A stretch of DNA of 64,000 nucleotides. It comes from Luteimicrobium album (GTDB lineage: Bacteria > Actinomycetota > Actinomycetes > Actinomycetales > Cellulomonadaceae). Location: assembly GCF_030161555.1 (NCBI RefSeq), contig NZ_BSUK01000001.1, positions 2,232,001-2,296,000 of the forward strand, written 5' to 3'. Positions 18,117-27,078 of the stretch are shown piece by piece. The notes beneath the pieces are model-generated. The model searched no databases, was not told where the DNA came from, and saw only the letters and a list, made by a program, of their open reading frames with translations. The translations under genes and the position numbers were made by a program. Positions within the stretch are counted from its first letter, which is position 1. Each line of letters starts with the position of its first letter.

Positions 18117-18677
18117 GTGCCCGACAGCCACGACCCCACGCCCGACGTCCCGTCCGCCCGGGGCGGTGACGTCCGGGTCCGGCCCGCGCTCCCGTCCGAC
18201 GTCCGCGCCGTCCGAGCGCTCGTCGAGCCGTACGCCGAGGCCAGGATCCTCCTCGCCAAGGAGCTCGTCGGGTACTTCGAGGCGGTCCAGGAGTTCCTCG
18301 TCGCCGACGTCGCCGCCGAGGGTGCGCCCGCGCACGTCGTCGGGTGCGGGGCCCTGCACGTGATGTGGGACGACCTCGCCGAGATCCGCACGCTCGCCGT
18401 CGGGCCGGAACGCAAGGGGACCGGCGTCGGGCACCGGCTCGTCGAGGCCCTGCTCGACCGTGCCCGCGCGCTCGGCCTGCGCCGCGTGTTCTGCCTGACC
18501 TTCGAGGTCGCGTTCTTCGAGCGGCACGGGTTCCGTGCCATCGAGGGCACGCCCGTGACGCCCGACGTCTACACCGAGCTCCTGCGCTCGCACGACGACG
18601 GCGTGGCCGAGTTCCTCGACCTCGCGCGCGTCAAGCCCAACACCCTCGGGAACACGCGGATGCTCCTCGAGCTCTGA
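18117..18677 (+). CDS. argA: Amino-acid N-acetyltransferase (ArgA-like, GNAT)
   Basis: 186 residues, a single GNAT domain. The acetyl-CoA-binding motif A is IRTLAVGPERKGTGVGHRLV (Q/RxxGxG/A type). The order HVVGCGALHVMWDDLAEIRTLAV, FCLTFEVAFFERHGF, IEGTPVTPDVYTELLRSHDDG and AEFLDLARVKPNTLGNTRML matches the short actinobacterial N-acetylglutamate synthase of M. tuberculosis Rv2747, from memory of that sequence. It would make N-acetylglutamate for arginine synthesis. Other arg genes are not in the window. The start GTG 18117 is supported by the adjacent -10. The glycerol regulator ends just upstream, probably without a functional link. Confidence 0.85.
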   Translation: MPDSHDPTPDVPSARGGDVRVRPALPSDVRAVRALVEPYAEARILLAKELVGYFEAVQEFLVADVAAEGAPAHVVGCGALHVMWDDLAEIRTLAVGPERKGTGVGHRLVEALLDRARALGLRRVFCLTFEVAFFERHGFRAIEGTPVTPDVYTELLRSHDDGVAEFLDLARVKPNTLGNTRMLLEL

Positions 18678-18694
18678 GCCGGTCGCGTCGACGC

Positions 18695-19375
18695 TCAGGC
18701 GACGCGCAGCACCATCTTCCCCGTCGTCTCGCCGCGCTCGAGCACCACGTCGACGCCACGCCCGCCCGTGGCCTGGAGAACCTGCTCGGCGAAGCCGTCG
18801 CGCTCGAAGAGCCGGTCGTAACCCAGCCGGTCCGCGAGGTCGAGCTTGGCGGCCGAGCCGACCGTCCCGTACACCGCGGACGCCCCGAGGCTCCGGGCGA
18901 CCCCTGCGGCGGCGGACCCGACGCCGCCGGTCGCGGCATGGATCAGGACGGTCTCGCCCGGCGCGAGGCGACCCGCGTCGGCCAGGACGCCGTACGCCGT
19001 CGGGTACACGCACGGGACGCCGGCCGCGACCTCGGGCGCGAGCCCCGCCGGGACGCGCGCGACGAAGGCCTCGGAGGTCACTGCCAGCTCGGCGTAGCCC
19101 CCGAACCCGGGCAGGTACGCCGCGACGACGTCGCCGGGCCGCACCGAGGCGACCCGGGAGCCGACCTGGACGACCGTGCCCGCGACCTCCAGGCCCGGCA
19201 CGTCGAACCCGTCGGGGTCGCCGAACTCGCCACGACGGTGCTGCACCTCGGCGAAGTTCACGCCCGCGAACGCCACCTCGACCAGGACGTCGCCGGCCCC
19301 CGGGCGGGGGCGGGGGAGCTGGGCCTCGACGAGGACCTCGGGTCCTCCGACGGTGTCGAATCCGATCGCGCGCAC
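18695..19375 (-). CDS. Quinone oxidoreductase-like MDR protein with an internal deletion
   Basis: 226 residues, against about 320 for the family. The catalytic GroES-like domain is complete (GFDTVGGPEVL, FAGVNFAEVQHRRGEF, VPGLEVAGTV, VRPGDVVAAY), and the nucleotide-binding fold begins normally with LIHAATGGVGSAAAGVARSLGA. After GGRGVDVVLE, where the second half of the Rossmann domain should follow, it passes directly to RGETTGKMVLRVA, which resembles the extreme C-terminus of the family. About 80-90 residues are missing without loss of frame. NADPH binding and activity are therefore doubtful. GTG 19375 gives the normal N-terminus; no strong ribosome site is seen. Confidence 0.75.
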   Translation of the reverse strand: MRAIGFDTVGGPEVLVEAQLPRPRPGAGDVLVEVAFAGVNFAEVQHRRGEFGDPDGFDVPGLEVAGTVVQVGSRVASVRPGDVVAAYLPGFGGYAELAVTSEAFVARVPAGLAPEVAAGVPCVYPTAYGVLADAGRLAPGETVLIHAATGGVGSAAAGVARSLGASAVYGTVGSAAKLDLADRLGYDRLFERDGFAEQVLQATGGRGVDVVLERGETTGKMVLRVA

Positions 19376-19433
19376 GCAGCGTCCAACCTGTCCGGGTCCG
19401 TCGGTTGTTCCCGGGCTGCGGAGGTCGTGCCGA

Positions 19434-20369
19434 TCAGTCCGTCCCCGCCCCGCCGCCGGACGTGTCGCCACCCGGCAGCGCGAACAGGTCGGGCTCGTCG
19501 GGTGGCGTCTCGGCCAGCCCGTCCTCGACGAGGCTCGCGAGGCACCGGCCGACCTGCGCCGCGTCGTCGGCGACGAGCAGGAGGCGCTCGCGCTCGACCG
19601 GCCCCGACGCGTCGCGCAGGAGCGCCATGACGCGTCCCCGGACCTGCCGGTCCGTGCCATGCCACGGCTGGGTCCGGCGTCGGGCCGCGTGCGCGTCGGG
19701 CGGGTGCCCTGCGGCCCGCCACGCGCACAGGTCGCGCACCGGGCAGGCCGCGCAGTCGGGGGCGCGGGCCGTGCAGACGAGCGCCCCGAGCTCCATGGAC
19801 GCCGCGGCCCAGCGTGCCGCGTCCCCGTCCGACGACGGCACGAGGCCCGCTGCGAGCGCCCGCTCGGCGGCCGTCGGGGTGGGTCGGGGCAGGGCCTCGC
19901 CCGCCACCGCGCGGGCCAGCACGCGGCGCACGTTCGTGTCGACGACGACGGCTCGCCGCCCGAACGCGAACGCCCGCACCGCTGCGGCCGTGTACTCGCC
20001 GACGCCCGGCAGGGCACGGAGCGCGGCCTCGTCGTCGGGCACCTCGCCGCCGTGCTCGCGGACGATCACGCGAGCGCACTCCTGCAGGCGCAGCGCGCGG
20101 CGCGGGTAGCCGAGGCGGCCCCACGCCCGCAGCACGTCGGCCGTGGGCGCCGCGGCGAGGTCGGCGGGCGTGGGCCAGCGCTCGAGCCACGTCCGCCAGA
20201 CAGGCTCGACGCGGACCACCGGCGTCTGCTGGAGCATCGTCTCGCTCACGAGCACGCCCCACGGGGTCCGGTCGGGGTGCCGCCACGGGAGGTCGCGGGC
20301 GGCGTCGTCGAACCACGCCACGACGGCTTCGCGCAGCGCGTCGGCGCGGGAGTCGGTCGTCGTGGTCAC
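19434..20369 (-). CDS. mutY: A/G-specific adenine DNA glycosylase
   Basis: 311 residues. HhH-GPD fold with catalytic ETMLQQTPV (Glu), the helix-hairpin-helix LPGVGEYTAAAV and the catalytic Asp in VVVDTNVRRV. The iron-sulfur cluster loop C-X6-C-X2-C-X5-C is intact (CTARAPDCAACPVRDLC). MutY removes adenine mispaired with 8-oxoguanine. The C-terminus is short: the NUDIX-like 8-oxoG recognition domain seen in E. coli MutY is replaced by a short winged-helix-like end, common in actinobacteria. GTG 20369 is preceded by GACAAT with a six-base gap. Nearby disA and radA also serve genome integrity. Confidence 0.95.
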   Translation of the reverse strand: MTTTTDSRADALREAVVAWFDDAARDLPWRHPDRTPWGVLVSETMLQQTPVVRVEPVWRTWLERWPTPADLAAAPTADVLRAWGRLGYPRRALRLQECARVIVREHGGEVPDDEAALRALPGVGEYTAAAVRAFAFGRRAVVVDTNVRRVLARAVAGEALPRPTPTAAERALAAGLVPSSDGDAARWAAASMELGALVCTARAPDCAACPVRDLCAWRAAGHPPDAHAARRRTQPWHGTDRQVRGRVMALLRDASGPVERERLLLVADDAAQVGRCLASLVEDGLAETPPDEPDLFALPGGDTSGGGAGTD

Positions 20370-20375
20370 GCCCCC

Positions 20376-20381
20376 ATTGTC
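20376..20381 (-). promoter_or_regulatory. Leaderless -10 of mutY
   Basis: GACAAT on the minus strand, 6 bases before GTG 20369. Confidence 0.4.
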
Positions 20382-20443
20382 CGCTGTGCGCCGGGCCGCG
20401 GGGGTCGCGGGCGCGCCTCGTCCGCGAGGCCCGCGCCACCGCT

Positions 20444-20449
20444 TAGGTT
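20444..20449 (+). promoter_or_regulatory. -10 candidate for the following membrane-protein gene
   Basis: TAGGTT, 26 bases before GTG 20476, leaving room for the GAGGAGG ribosome site, so this transcript would have a leader. Confidence 0.35.
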
Positions 20450-20475
20450 GGGGGCGAGCACGAGGAGGACGCGCA

Positions 20476-21561
20476 GTGACCAAGCCGCCGGGAGACGACC
20501 GGGACCCGCGACGGGGAGCGTCGTCGGGAGGCCGACGACCCGGGACCGGGCGGCCGGCCTCGGGCGGCGCGCGCGCCTCGGGCCAGTCCCGTACCGCCGG
20601 CGGGACGCGGGGTGCGGGCGCGACCCGCGCGTCGGGAGCGTCGTCGCGCACGGCTGGTCCGTCGCGGGCGGCCGGATCCCGGACCTCGTCGACCTCGACG
20701 CGCTCGGGCGGAGTGCGGCGTGCTCCCGCCCGCCCGGGCCCTCGACGGCCGCCGCGGGCGGTGCTCTGGCTGCGGCGGGTCGTCGCGCTCGGCCTGGTCG
20801 CGCTGGTCGTCGTGGTCGGCGTGCTCGTCGTCAAGACGATCGCACCGGCGGTGTCGAGCGCGCTCGGCGGTGGGGGAGACGCCGTGACCACGGTCGGGGC
20901 CGGTCCGTCCCCGCTCACCACCCCCACCCCGACGACCACGACGGGCGGACCGGCGGCTGACTGCACGGCCGCCCAGGTCGCGGCGACGGTCGCGCCGTCG
21001 TCCACGATCTTCACGTGGGGCCGTGACGTCACGTTCACCGTGCAGGTCCGCAACGTCGGGTCGGTCGCGTGCGTCGTCGACGGCTCCGACGCGGCGCGCG
21101 CCGTCGTCGTGAGCCAGGGCAAGACGCCCGTGTGGTCGTCCGCGGACTGCGCTGCCACCACGCAGCGGCTCCTGCTGCTCGGGCCCGGCGACGTCGACAC
21201 GAAGCAGGTCACCTGGAAGCGCACGCGCTCGGCCCCGCACTGCGCGACGACCGCGGCGACAGGGAAGGCCGTCGGGGCCGGTGACTACACGGTCGCCGTC
21301 CGGCTCCTCGGGGTCGCGGGCGACCCCGCCACCCTCACGCTCACGCCGAAGGAACCCGACCCGACGACCCCGGCAGCCGACGCCCCGACACCGGGCGGCG
21401 AGGGCACACCGTCGGGCAAGGAGACGCCGTCGAGCCAGAAGACGAAGGGTGCGAAGTCCGCCTCGTCGGCGACCAAGGACACGGCGAAGACCACGGACGG
21501 GAAGACCCCGCAGCAGGGGTCGACCGGATCGCCGACGAGCGCGTCGACCGCGCGGGACTGA
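20476..21561 (+). CDS. Membrane-anchored protein with disordered basic N-terminus and extracytoplasmic domain
   Basis: 361 residues from GTG 20476, which has GAGGAGG at ideal spacing. Residues 1-95 are low-complexity Gly/Ala/Ser/Arg and probably cytoplasmic. One membrane segment follows (VVALGLVALVVVVGVLVV, about 97-118), then an outside domain of about 150 residues with four cysteines (DCTAAQV, SVACVVDGS, SSADCAATT, APHCATT) and a beta-sandwich look. A Thr/Ser/Lys-rich tail of about 70 residues could be wall-spanning. No enzyme motif is visible. It lies between mutY (divergent) and disA (convergent). I do not recognise the family; similar small DUF4232-like domains occur in actinobacterial surface proteins. 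Confidence 0.7.
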   Translation: MTKPPGDDRDPRRGASSGGRRPGTGRPASGGARASGQSRTAGGTRGAGATRASGASSRTAGPSRAAGSRTSSTSTRSGGVRRAPARPGPRRPPRAVLWLRRVVALGLVALVVVVGVLVVKTIAPAVSSALGGGGDAVTTVGAGPSPLTTPTPTTTTGGPAADCTAAQVAATVAPSSTIFTWGRDVTFTVQVRNVGSVACVVDGSDAARAVVVSQGKTPVWSSADCAATTQRLLLLGPGDVDTKQVTWKRTRSAPHCATTAATGKAVGAGDYTVAVRLLGVAGDPATLTLTPKEPDPTTPAADAPTPGGEGTPSGKETPSSQKTKGAKSASSATKDTAKTTDGKTPQQGSTGSPTSASTARD

Positions 21562-21575
21562 GCGGCCGCGCGTCG

Positions 21576-21632
21576 CCGAGACGGGGGTCCGTTCTTCCGG
21601 CTGGGTCTGAAGGACGGATTCCCGAATCTCGG
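21576..21632. terminator. Imperfect hairpin between convergent genes
   Basis: CCGAGA (21576) pairs with TCTCGG (21627-21632), continuing with interrupted pairing through CGGG, TCCGT and CTT on each side. It lies 15 bases past the membrane-protein stop and before the disA 3' end, so it may serve both strands. Confidence 0.45.
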
Positions 21633-21704
21633 TGCGCGGACGAGCCCGTGAGCCCGATCCGATGTCACCGTCGCCGAACGGTTCCTCCGCTCGGCGACAC
21701 GTCC

Positions 21705-22786
21705 TCAGACGTACCGCTCGAGGATGCTCGACTCGGCGAGGCGCGACAGCCCTTCCCGGACGGCCCGCGCCCGCTGCTCGCCGACGCCGTCGACCTGCAT
21801 GAGGTCGTCGACGCTGGCCGCGAGGAGCTTCTGCAGACCGCCGAAGTGCGAGACGAGTCGGTCGACGATGGTCGGGGGAGGCGCGGGACCTTCGACAGGA
21901 GGCGGAAGCCGTGCGGCGCGACCGCGGTGTCGAGGGCGTCGCCGGCGCCCGGCAGGTCGAGGACCTTGCCGATGCTCGACGGGTCGAGCAGCTCGTTGGA
22001 GCCGAGCGCCCCGAGCTCGCGCTGGACGGCGGCGAGCGTGCGGGTCTTCGACAGGTCGACGTAGTCGCGGATCACCGAGTCGCGGTCGGAGCCGATCCCG
22101 CTGACGAGCTCGTCGAGTTGGAGGGCGAGGAGGCGGCCGTCGGTCCCGAGCTCGATGACGTAGCCCGCGATCTCGTCGGCGATGCGGCTGACCATCTCGA
22201 GCCGCTGCACGACGGCGCACACGTCGCGCACCGTGACGAGGTCCTCGATCTCGAGCGCGGAGAGCGTGCCCGACACCTCGTCGAGACGCGAACGGTAGCG
22301 CTCGAGCGTCGCGAGGGCCTGGTTGGCGCGGGACAGGATCGTGTCCGAGTCCTCGAGCACGTGCCGGACGTTGCCGACGTAGAGGGCGACGATCCGCATC
22401 GACTGGGACACCGAGATCACGGGGAAGCCGGTCTGCTTGGCGACCCGCTCGGCTGTGCGGTGACGGGTACCGGACTCGGTGGTCTCGATGCTCGAGTCGG
22501 GCAGGAGCTGGACCGCGGCGCGCAGGATCCGGCTCGCGTCCCGGTCGAGGACGACCGCGCCGTCCATCTTCGACAGCTCGCGCAGGCGCGTCGCGGAGAA
22601 CCCGACGTCGAGCACGAAGCCGCCCGAGCACATGGCCTCGACGGTCTTGTCGAGCCCGAGCACGATGAGGGCGCCGGTGCGCCCGCGCAGGATGCGTTCG
22701 AGGCTGTCGCGCAGGTCCGTCCCGGGTGCGACGGCGGCCAGCGTCTCGCGCAGGACGAGATCGGTCGAGGGAGGGGTCGGCGCCAC
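21705..22786 (-). CDS. disA: Diadenylate cyclase DisA, DNA integrity scanning protein (apparent frameshift)
   Basis: About 361 residues after restoring one base. DAC domain at about 20-150 with [18 protein letters not shown] (DGA motif) and [16 protein letters not shown] (RHR motif), which together bind ATP and make c-di-AMP. A helical middle region and C-terminal helix-hairpin-helix DNA-binding repeats follow ([19 protein letters not shown]). The frame breaks at LLSKVPRLP; the next frame resumes [18 protein letters not shown] exactly as in DisA, with one G missing from the G5 run 21874-21878. DisA scans DNA and couples damage to c-di-AMP levels. It lies 73 bases downstream of radA, the usual pairing, and RadA is known to restrain DisA. 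GTG 22786 is preceded by TAGGAT at six bases, so it may have its own start. Confidence 0.95.
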
Positions 22787-22792
22787 GCACGA

Positions 22793-22798
22793 ATCCTA
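22793..22798 (-). promoter_or_regulatory. Leaderless -10 of disA
   Basis: TAGGAT on the minus strand, 6 bases before GTG 22786, allowing disA expression independent of radA. Confidence 0.45.
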
Positions 22799-22859
22799 CG
22801 CCGGGGCGCCTGAGAGCCGCCGGAGGAGCGGCCGCGCGTCGGCTGCGAGCTGCGCCGGG

Positions 22860-24284
22860 TCAGGTCGCGGTCGCCGCGGCGAGAGCCTCGCGCAGCGAGC
22901 CCACCCGGGCGACCTTCATCCCGGCCGGGAGCGTGCCGTCGCCCAGCGCGGCCGCGGCCGGCACGACGGCGCGCGTGTAGCCGAGCCGGGCGGCCTCGGC
23001 GAGGCGCCGCTCGAGCCCGACGACGGGCCGCAGGTCACCCGCGAGCCCGACCTCTCCGAACGCCACCGTCCCCGCGGGCAGCGGGGTGTCCTGGCGGGCC
23101 GAGAGCACCGCGAGCGCGACCGCGAGGTCGGCGGACGGCTCGCCGGCCCGCGCCCCGCCGATCGTCGAGACGTAGACGTCCTGGTCCATGACGCGCAGGC
23201 CGACGTGCCGGTGCAGCACCGCGAGGTTCATGGCGAGGCGCGAGGAGTCGATCCCGCTGACGGCGCGCCTCGGGTTCGCGAGCGCGCTCGGCGCGACGAG
23301 CGCCTGCACCTCGAGCACCAGCGGGCGTCGGCCTTCGAGCGTCACGGTGACGCACGAGCCCGCGACGCCCGCACCGGCGCTCGACAGGAACAGCCCGCTC
23401 GGGTCGGGCAGCCCGACGATCCCCGACTCGGACAGGTCGAAGCACCCGACCTCGTCGGTGGGTCCGTACCGGTTCTTGACCGCGCGGACGAGGCGGAGGC
23501 GCGAGTGTCGGTCGCCCTCGAACTGGCACACCACGTCGACGAGGTGCTCGAGCGTGCGGGGGCCGGCGACCGACCCGTCCTTGGTGACGTGCCCGACGAG
23601 CACGACCGGCAGGTCGCGCGACTTGGCGGCGGCGATGATCGCGCCCGCGACCTCGCGGACCTGGCTCGGGCCGCCGGGCGAGCCCTCGACCTCGGTGGAC
23701 GCCACGGTCTGCACCGAGTCGAGAACGAGCAGGTCCGGGTCCTCGCGCTCGACGTGGCCGAGGATCGTCGCGAGGTCGGTCTCGGCGACGAGCAGCAGCC
23801 CGGGAGCCAGGGCCCCGATCCGCTCGGCGCGCAGCCGCACCTGCCCGGCCGACTCCTCGCCGGTCACGTAGAGGACGCGCGCCGGACGCCCCGAGCCGGC
23901 GGCGACGCCGCGCGCGACGTTCGACGCCACGGCGAGCAGCAGCGTCGACTTGCCGACGCCGGGCTCGCCCGCGAGCAGGACCACGGCACCCGGCACGAGG
24001 CCCCCACCCAGCACCCGGTCGAGCTCGCCCACGCCCGTCGGGGCGTGCCGGGCGGCGTCGACCTCGATCTGCGCGATCTCGCGCGCCGTCGAACGGGTCG
24101 GCGCGACCGCCACGGTCCGGGGCCCGACGCCGGCCGCACCCACCTCCGCGACCGTGCCCCACTCCTGGCACTCGCCGCAGCGCCCGACCCACTTGGCCGT
24201 CGTCCACCCGCACTCGGTGCACGCGAACGCCGGACGGGCGGGCTTCGTCGTCGAGCGGGCGGCGCGGGCGCTGGTGGTGGTCAC
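22860..24284 (-). CDS. radA: DNA repair protein RadA
   Basis: 474 residues. N-terminal zinc finger CTECGWTTAKWVGRCGEC (two CXXC pairs), RecA-like ATPase with Walker A GEPGVGKSTL, the RadA-specific KNRYGPTDEVGCF (KNRFG motif), and a Lon-protease-like C-terminal domain. RadA drives branch migration of recombination intermediates. GTG 24284 is chosen over in-frame codons upstream because TAGCGT lies 7 bases before it and the N-terminus (VTTTSARAARSTTKPARPAF) fits relatives. Upstream of disA on the same strand. Confidence 0.95.
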   Translation of the reverse strand: MTTTSARAARSTTKPARPAFACTECGWTTAKWVGRCGECQEWGTVAEVGAAGVGPRTVAVAPTRSTAREIAQIEVDAARHAPTGVGELDRVLGGGLVPGAVVLLAGEPGVGKSTLLLAVASNVARGVAAGSGRPARVLYVTGEESAGQVRLRAERIGALAPGLLLVAETDLATILGHVEREDPDLLVLDSVQTVASTEVEGSPGGPSQVREVAGAIIAAAKSRDLPVVLVGHVTKDGSVAGPRTLEHLVDVVCQFEGDRHSRLRLVRAVKNRYGPTDEVGCFDLSESGIVGLPDPSGLFLSSAGAGVAGSCVTVTLEGRRPLVLEVQALVAPSALANPRRAVSGIDSSRLAMNLAVLHRHVGLRVMDQDVYVSTIGGARAGEPSADLAVALAVLSARQDTPLPAGTVAFGEVGLAGDLRPVVGLERRLAEAARLGYTRAVVPAAAALGDGTLPAGMKVARVGSLREALAAATAT

Positions 24285-24291
24285 GCGCGCC

Positions 24292-24297
24292 ACGCTA
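24292..24297 (-). promoter_or_regulatory. Leaderless -10 of radA
   Basis: TAGCGT on the minus strand, 7 bases before GTG 24284. Confidence 0.45.
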
Positions 24298-24400
24298 GCC
24301 GTGGCCGCCGACACGTCCCCGCCGCCGCGCCCGGCGGACACTACGCTGACGCCCAGGTCGCAACGACGGCGGCACGGACGGACCGACGAAGGGGCGAGAC

Positions 24401-25051
24401 GTGGCTAACCCCAACCAGCACGACCTCCGAGCGGCCTCGCTCGAGCACCGGCACGGCAAGGTCGACCCGGCCGTGTACCGCCGGCGCCGGATCGCGGTGG
24501 GCGTCGCCGCGGCGCTGCTCGCGATCCTGATCGTCCTGTTCCTCGCCTACGCCTGGCCCGGCTTCGCCCGTTCCGACGGCGACGCGAAGGCGTCCGCGAC
24601 CGTCACCGTCACGCAGCCCGCGCCGTCGGCGACGGCGCAGCCCGCCGCGCTCCCGGACGGCGCGACCCCGTTCCTCAAGGTCCTGCCCGGGACCGTGGGG
24701 CCGTGGGCGCGCACGTCCGCGAAGAGCGCCGACGCCGGCGCCGCCCTCGAAGCCTGGACCGTCGCCTACGCAGGTCCGTACGGCGGGGCGGACACGACCG
24801 TCACGGTCCGCGCGGCGCAGTACGACACCGCGGCGCACGCCGCCGACGCCGCGGCGGACGCCGTCGAGAAGGCGGGGGACGCGACCGCCTCGGGGGACGT
24901 CGTCGTCGGCGGGAAGAAGGCCGGCACCTACGCTGTCGTGCCAGGATCGGACGGGAACGCCCAGGTCGTGTGGAGCAACGGGACCGCGACGCTCGTCGCC
25001 TCCGGCCCCGAGGACGCCGTCCGCACGTTCTACGCCGCGTTCCCGATGTGA
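24401..25051 (+). CDS. Single-pass membrane protein of unknown function
   Basis: 216 residues from GTG 24401. A cytoplasmic start (HRHGKVDPAVYRRRR) is followed by one membrane helix (AVGVAAALLAILIVLFLAYAW, about 31-52), a Ser/Thr/Pro linker and a compact outside domain of about 135 residues (VLPGTVGPWARTSAKSADAG, SNGTATLVASGPEDAVRTFYAAFPM). The outside part resembles small DUF-type domains of actinobacterial membrane proteins, but I cannot name the family. It lies between radA (divergent) and proC (same strand, 32 bases downstream), so it may share a transcript with proC. Confidence 0.75.
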   Translation: MANPNQHDLRAASLEHRHGKVDPAVYRRRRIAVGVAAALLAILIVLFLAYAWPGFARSDGDAKASATVTVTQPAPSATAQPAALPDGATPFLKVLPGTVGPWARTSAKSADAGAALEAWTVAYAGPYGGADTTVTVRAAQYDTAAHAADAAADAVEKAGDATASGDVVVGGKKAGTYAVVPGSDGNAQVVWSNGTATLVASGPEDAVRTFYAAFPM

Positions 25052-25083
25052 CATCCCGAGCGCCCATCCCGACAGGAGCCCCC

Positions 25084-25935
25084 GTGACCAGCGCCAGCGC
25101 CCCCGACCGCACGCCCCGCCTCGCCGTCCTCGGCACGGGGGTCATGGGGGAGGCCGTGCTCGCCGGCGCGCTCGCGGGCGGATGGTCCGCCGACGACGTC
25201 GTCGCGACGGTCCGCCGGCCCGAGCGGGCCGCGCAGCTCGAGCAGGCGCACGGGGTCGCGACCACGACGGACAACGTCGAGGCGGTGCGCGGCGCCGGCC
25301 TCGTGCTCGTCGGGGTCAAGCCCAAGGACGTCGGCGCGCTCCTGCACGAGGTGGGCGGTGCGCTCGAGCCGGGCGCCGTCGTCGTGAGCCTCGTGGCCGG
25401 GCTGCCGACCGCGGCCTTCGAGGCGGTCCTCCCGGACGACACGCCCGTGGTCCGGACCATGCCCAACACGCCCGCTCAGATCGGGGCGGGCGTGACCGCG
25501 ATCAGCCCCGGGACGCGCGCGACCGACGACCACCTCGCGCTCGTCGAGCGGCTGCTCGCCGGCACGGGGCTCGTCGTGCGGGTCGCGGAGAAGGACCAGG
25601 ACGCCGTCTCGGCGGTCTCGGGCTCCGGACCGGCGTACGTGTTCTACGTCGTCGACGCGCTCGCGGAGGCGGGCGTCCTGCTCGGGCTCACCCGCCAGGT
25701 GGCGCTGCAGGTCGCGACGCAGAGCGTGCTCGGCGCGGGCCGCCTGCTCGACGAGACCGGCGAGCACCCCGCGATCCTCCGCGAGAAGGTGTCGTCGCCC
25801 GGCGGGACGACGGTGCGGGCGCTCGCGCGCCTCGACGCCGGCGGGGTCCGGGCCGCGTTCCTCGACGCGCTGCAGGCCGCGCACGCGCGCTCGGCCGAGA
25901 TCGCCGCGGCGTACGCGCCGGGCGCGGAGCACTGA
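25084..25935 (+). CDS. proC: Pyrroline-5-carboxylate reductase
   Basis: 283 residues. NAD(P)-binding motif AVLGTGVMGEAVLAGAL at the N-terminus, LVGVKPKDV, VVRTMPNTPAQIGAG, and the C-terminal signature PGGTTVRALARLDAGGVRAAFLDAL. The conserved SGSGPAYVFYVVDALAEAGV helix forms the dimer and proline site. It catalyses the last step of proline synthesis. GTG 25084 follows AGGAG at good spacing. The LacI-family gene begins one base after its stop. Confidence 0.95.
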   Translation: MTSASAPDRTPRLAVLGTGVMGEAVLAGALAGGWSADDVVATVRRPERAAQLEQAHGVATTTDNVEAVRGAGLVLVGVKPKDVGALLHEVGGALEPGAVVVSLVAGLPTAAFEAVLPDDTPVVRTMPNTPAQIGAGVTAISPGTRATDDHLALVERLLAGTGLVVRVAEKDQDAVSAVSGSGPAYVFYVVDALAEAGVLLGLTRQVALQVATQSVLGAGRLLDETGEHPAILREKVSSPGGTTVRALARLDAGGVRAAFLDALQAAHARSAEIAAAYAPGAEH

Positions 25936-25936
25936 G

Positions 25937-26995
25937 ATGACCGAGACGGCCGGGAGGAGTCGTGCGCCCGGACGGCTCCCGTCCATGGCGGACGTCGCGC
26001 AGGTCGCGGGCGTCTCGCACCAGACGGTCTCGCGCGTCATCAACGACCACCCGAGCGTGCGCGAGGAGACGCGGGCTCGGGTGCTCGACGCGATCGCGCG
26101 GCTCGGCTACCGCCGCAACAGCGCGGCGCGCGCCCTGGTGACGCGGCGGACCCGGACCATCGGCATCCTCACGACCGGCTCGGCCCTCTACGGCCCGACG
26201 AGCACCGCGGTCGCCGTCGAGGAGGCCGCCCGCGAGCGGGGGTACTTCGTCTCGCTCGCGTCGGTGCGCAGCTTCGAGCACGAGCGCCTGCGGGACGCGA
26301 TCGACCACTTCATGAGCCAGGCCGTCGAGGGGATCGTCGTGATCACCCCGCAGGACGACGTGGCCGCGGCGGTCGAGTCCATCGAGACGGGGCTCCCGGT
26401 CGTCATGATCGCGGCCCTCGACGCGGAGCCGGCGCGGGCGGGGACCATCGCGATCGCTGTCGACCACCGTCTCGGCGCCTACCGTGCGACGCAGCACCTG
26501 CTGGACCTGGGGCACGAGACCGTCGTGCACCTCGGAGGGCCGACCGACTGGTTCGACGCGCGCCAGCGCGAGCGCGGGTGGCGCGAGGCCCTCGAGGAGC
26601 GCGGGCGCGAGGTGCCCGACGTCGTCCGGTGCGACTGGTCGGCGCGCTCGGGCTACGAGGCCGCGCGCCGGCTGGGGCGGCGGGTGCGCGCTGGCGGCGG
26701 CCCGACGGCGGTGTTCGCGGCGAACGACCAGCTCGCGCTCGGGGTGCTGCGCGCCCTGTGGGAGCAGGGCGTCGACGTGCCGGGCGACCTCTCGGTGGTG
26801 GGCTTCGACGACATCGACGGCGCGGCGTACTTCGTGCCGTCGCTGACGACGGTGAGCCAGCCGTTCGTGTCGTTGGGCCGGCGGTGCCTGCAGGTGCTCG
26901 CGGAGGCGATCGAGGGTGCTGAGGTCGGGCGGCGGCTGCTGATCGAGCCGATGCTGGTGGTGCGCGCGAGCAGCGGACCGCCGCGCGCGTCCTGA
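25937..26995 (+). CDS. LacI-family regulator, probable repressor of the arabinose operon
   Basis: 352 residues. HTH MADVAQVAGVSHQTVSRVINDHPSVREETRARV (about 16-50), LGYRRNSAARALVTRRT hinge, then the sugar-binding fold with VVGFDDIDGAAYFVPSLTTVSQP. It starts one base after proC, so it is probably co-transcribed with it, which is unusual for a catabolic repressor. The next operon, araB-araD-araA, carries two TGTGAGCGCTAACA sites of the LacI operator type in its promoter. Regulation of arabinose use by this protein is an inference from position and operator class. Confidence 0.88.
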   Translation: MTETAGRSRAPGRLPSMADVAQVAGVSHQTVSRVINDHPSVREETRARVLDAIARLGYRRNSAARALVTRRTRTIGILTTGSALYGPTSTAVAVEEAARERGYFVSLASVRSFEHERLRDAIDHFMSQAVEGIVVITPQDDVAAAVESIETGLPVVMIAALDAEPARAGTIAIAVDHRLGAYRATQHLLDLGHETVVHLGGPTDWFDARQRERGWREALEERGREVPDVVRCDWSARSGYEAARRLGRRVRAGGGPTAVFAANDQLALGVLRALWEQGVDVPGDLSVVGFDDIDGAAYFVPSLTTVSQPFVSLGRRCLQVLAEAIEGAEVGRRLLIEPMLVVRASSGPPRAS

Positions 26996-27015
26996 CCCGC
27001 CGCCGCCCGCCTTCC

Positions 27016-27078
27016 CCGTGTGGGCATGCGTTCGGCTGTTCTCGGACGCCGAAGCCAGCCGAACGGATGCCCACACGG
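27016..27078. terminator. Long hairpin, 22-bp arms, between the LacI gene and araB
   Basis: Arms 27016-27037 and 27057-27078 match over 22 positions with one mismatch (CCGTGTGGGCAT onward), loop of 19 bases. It ends the proC-LacI unit and abuts the -35 of the ara promoter, so the two functions touch. Confidence 0.6.
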
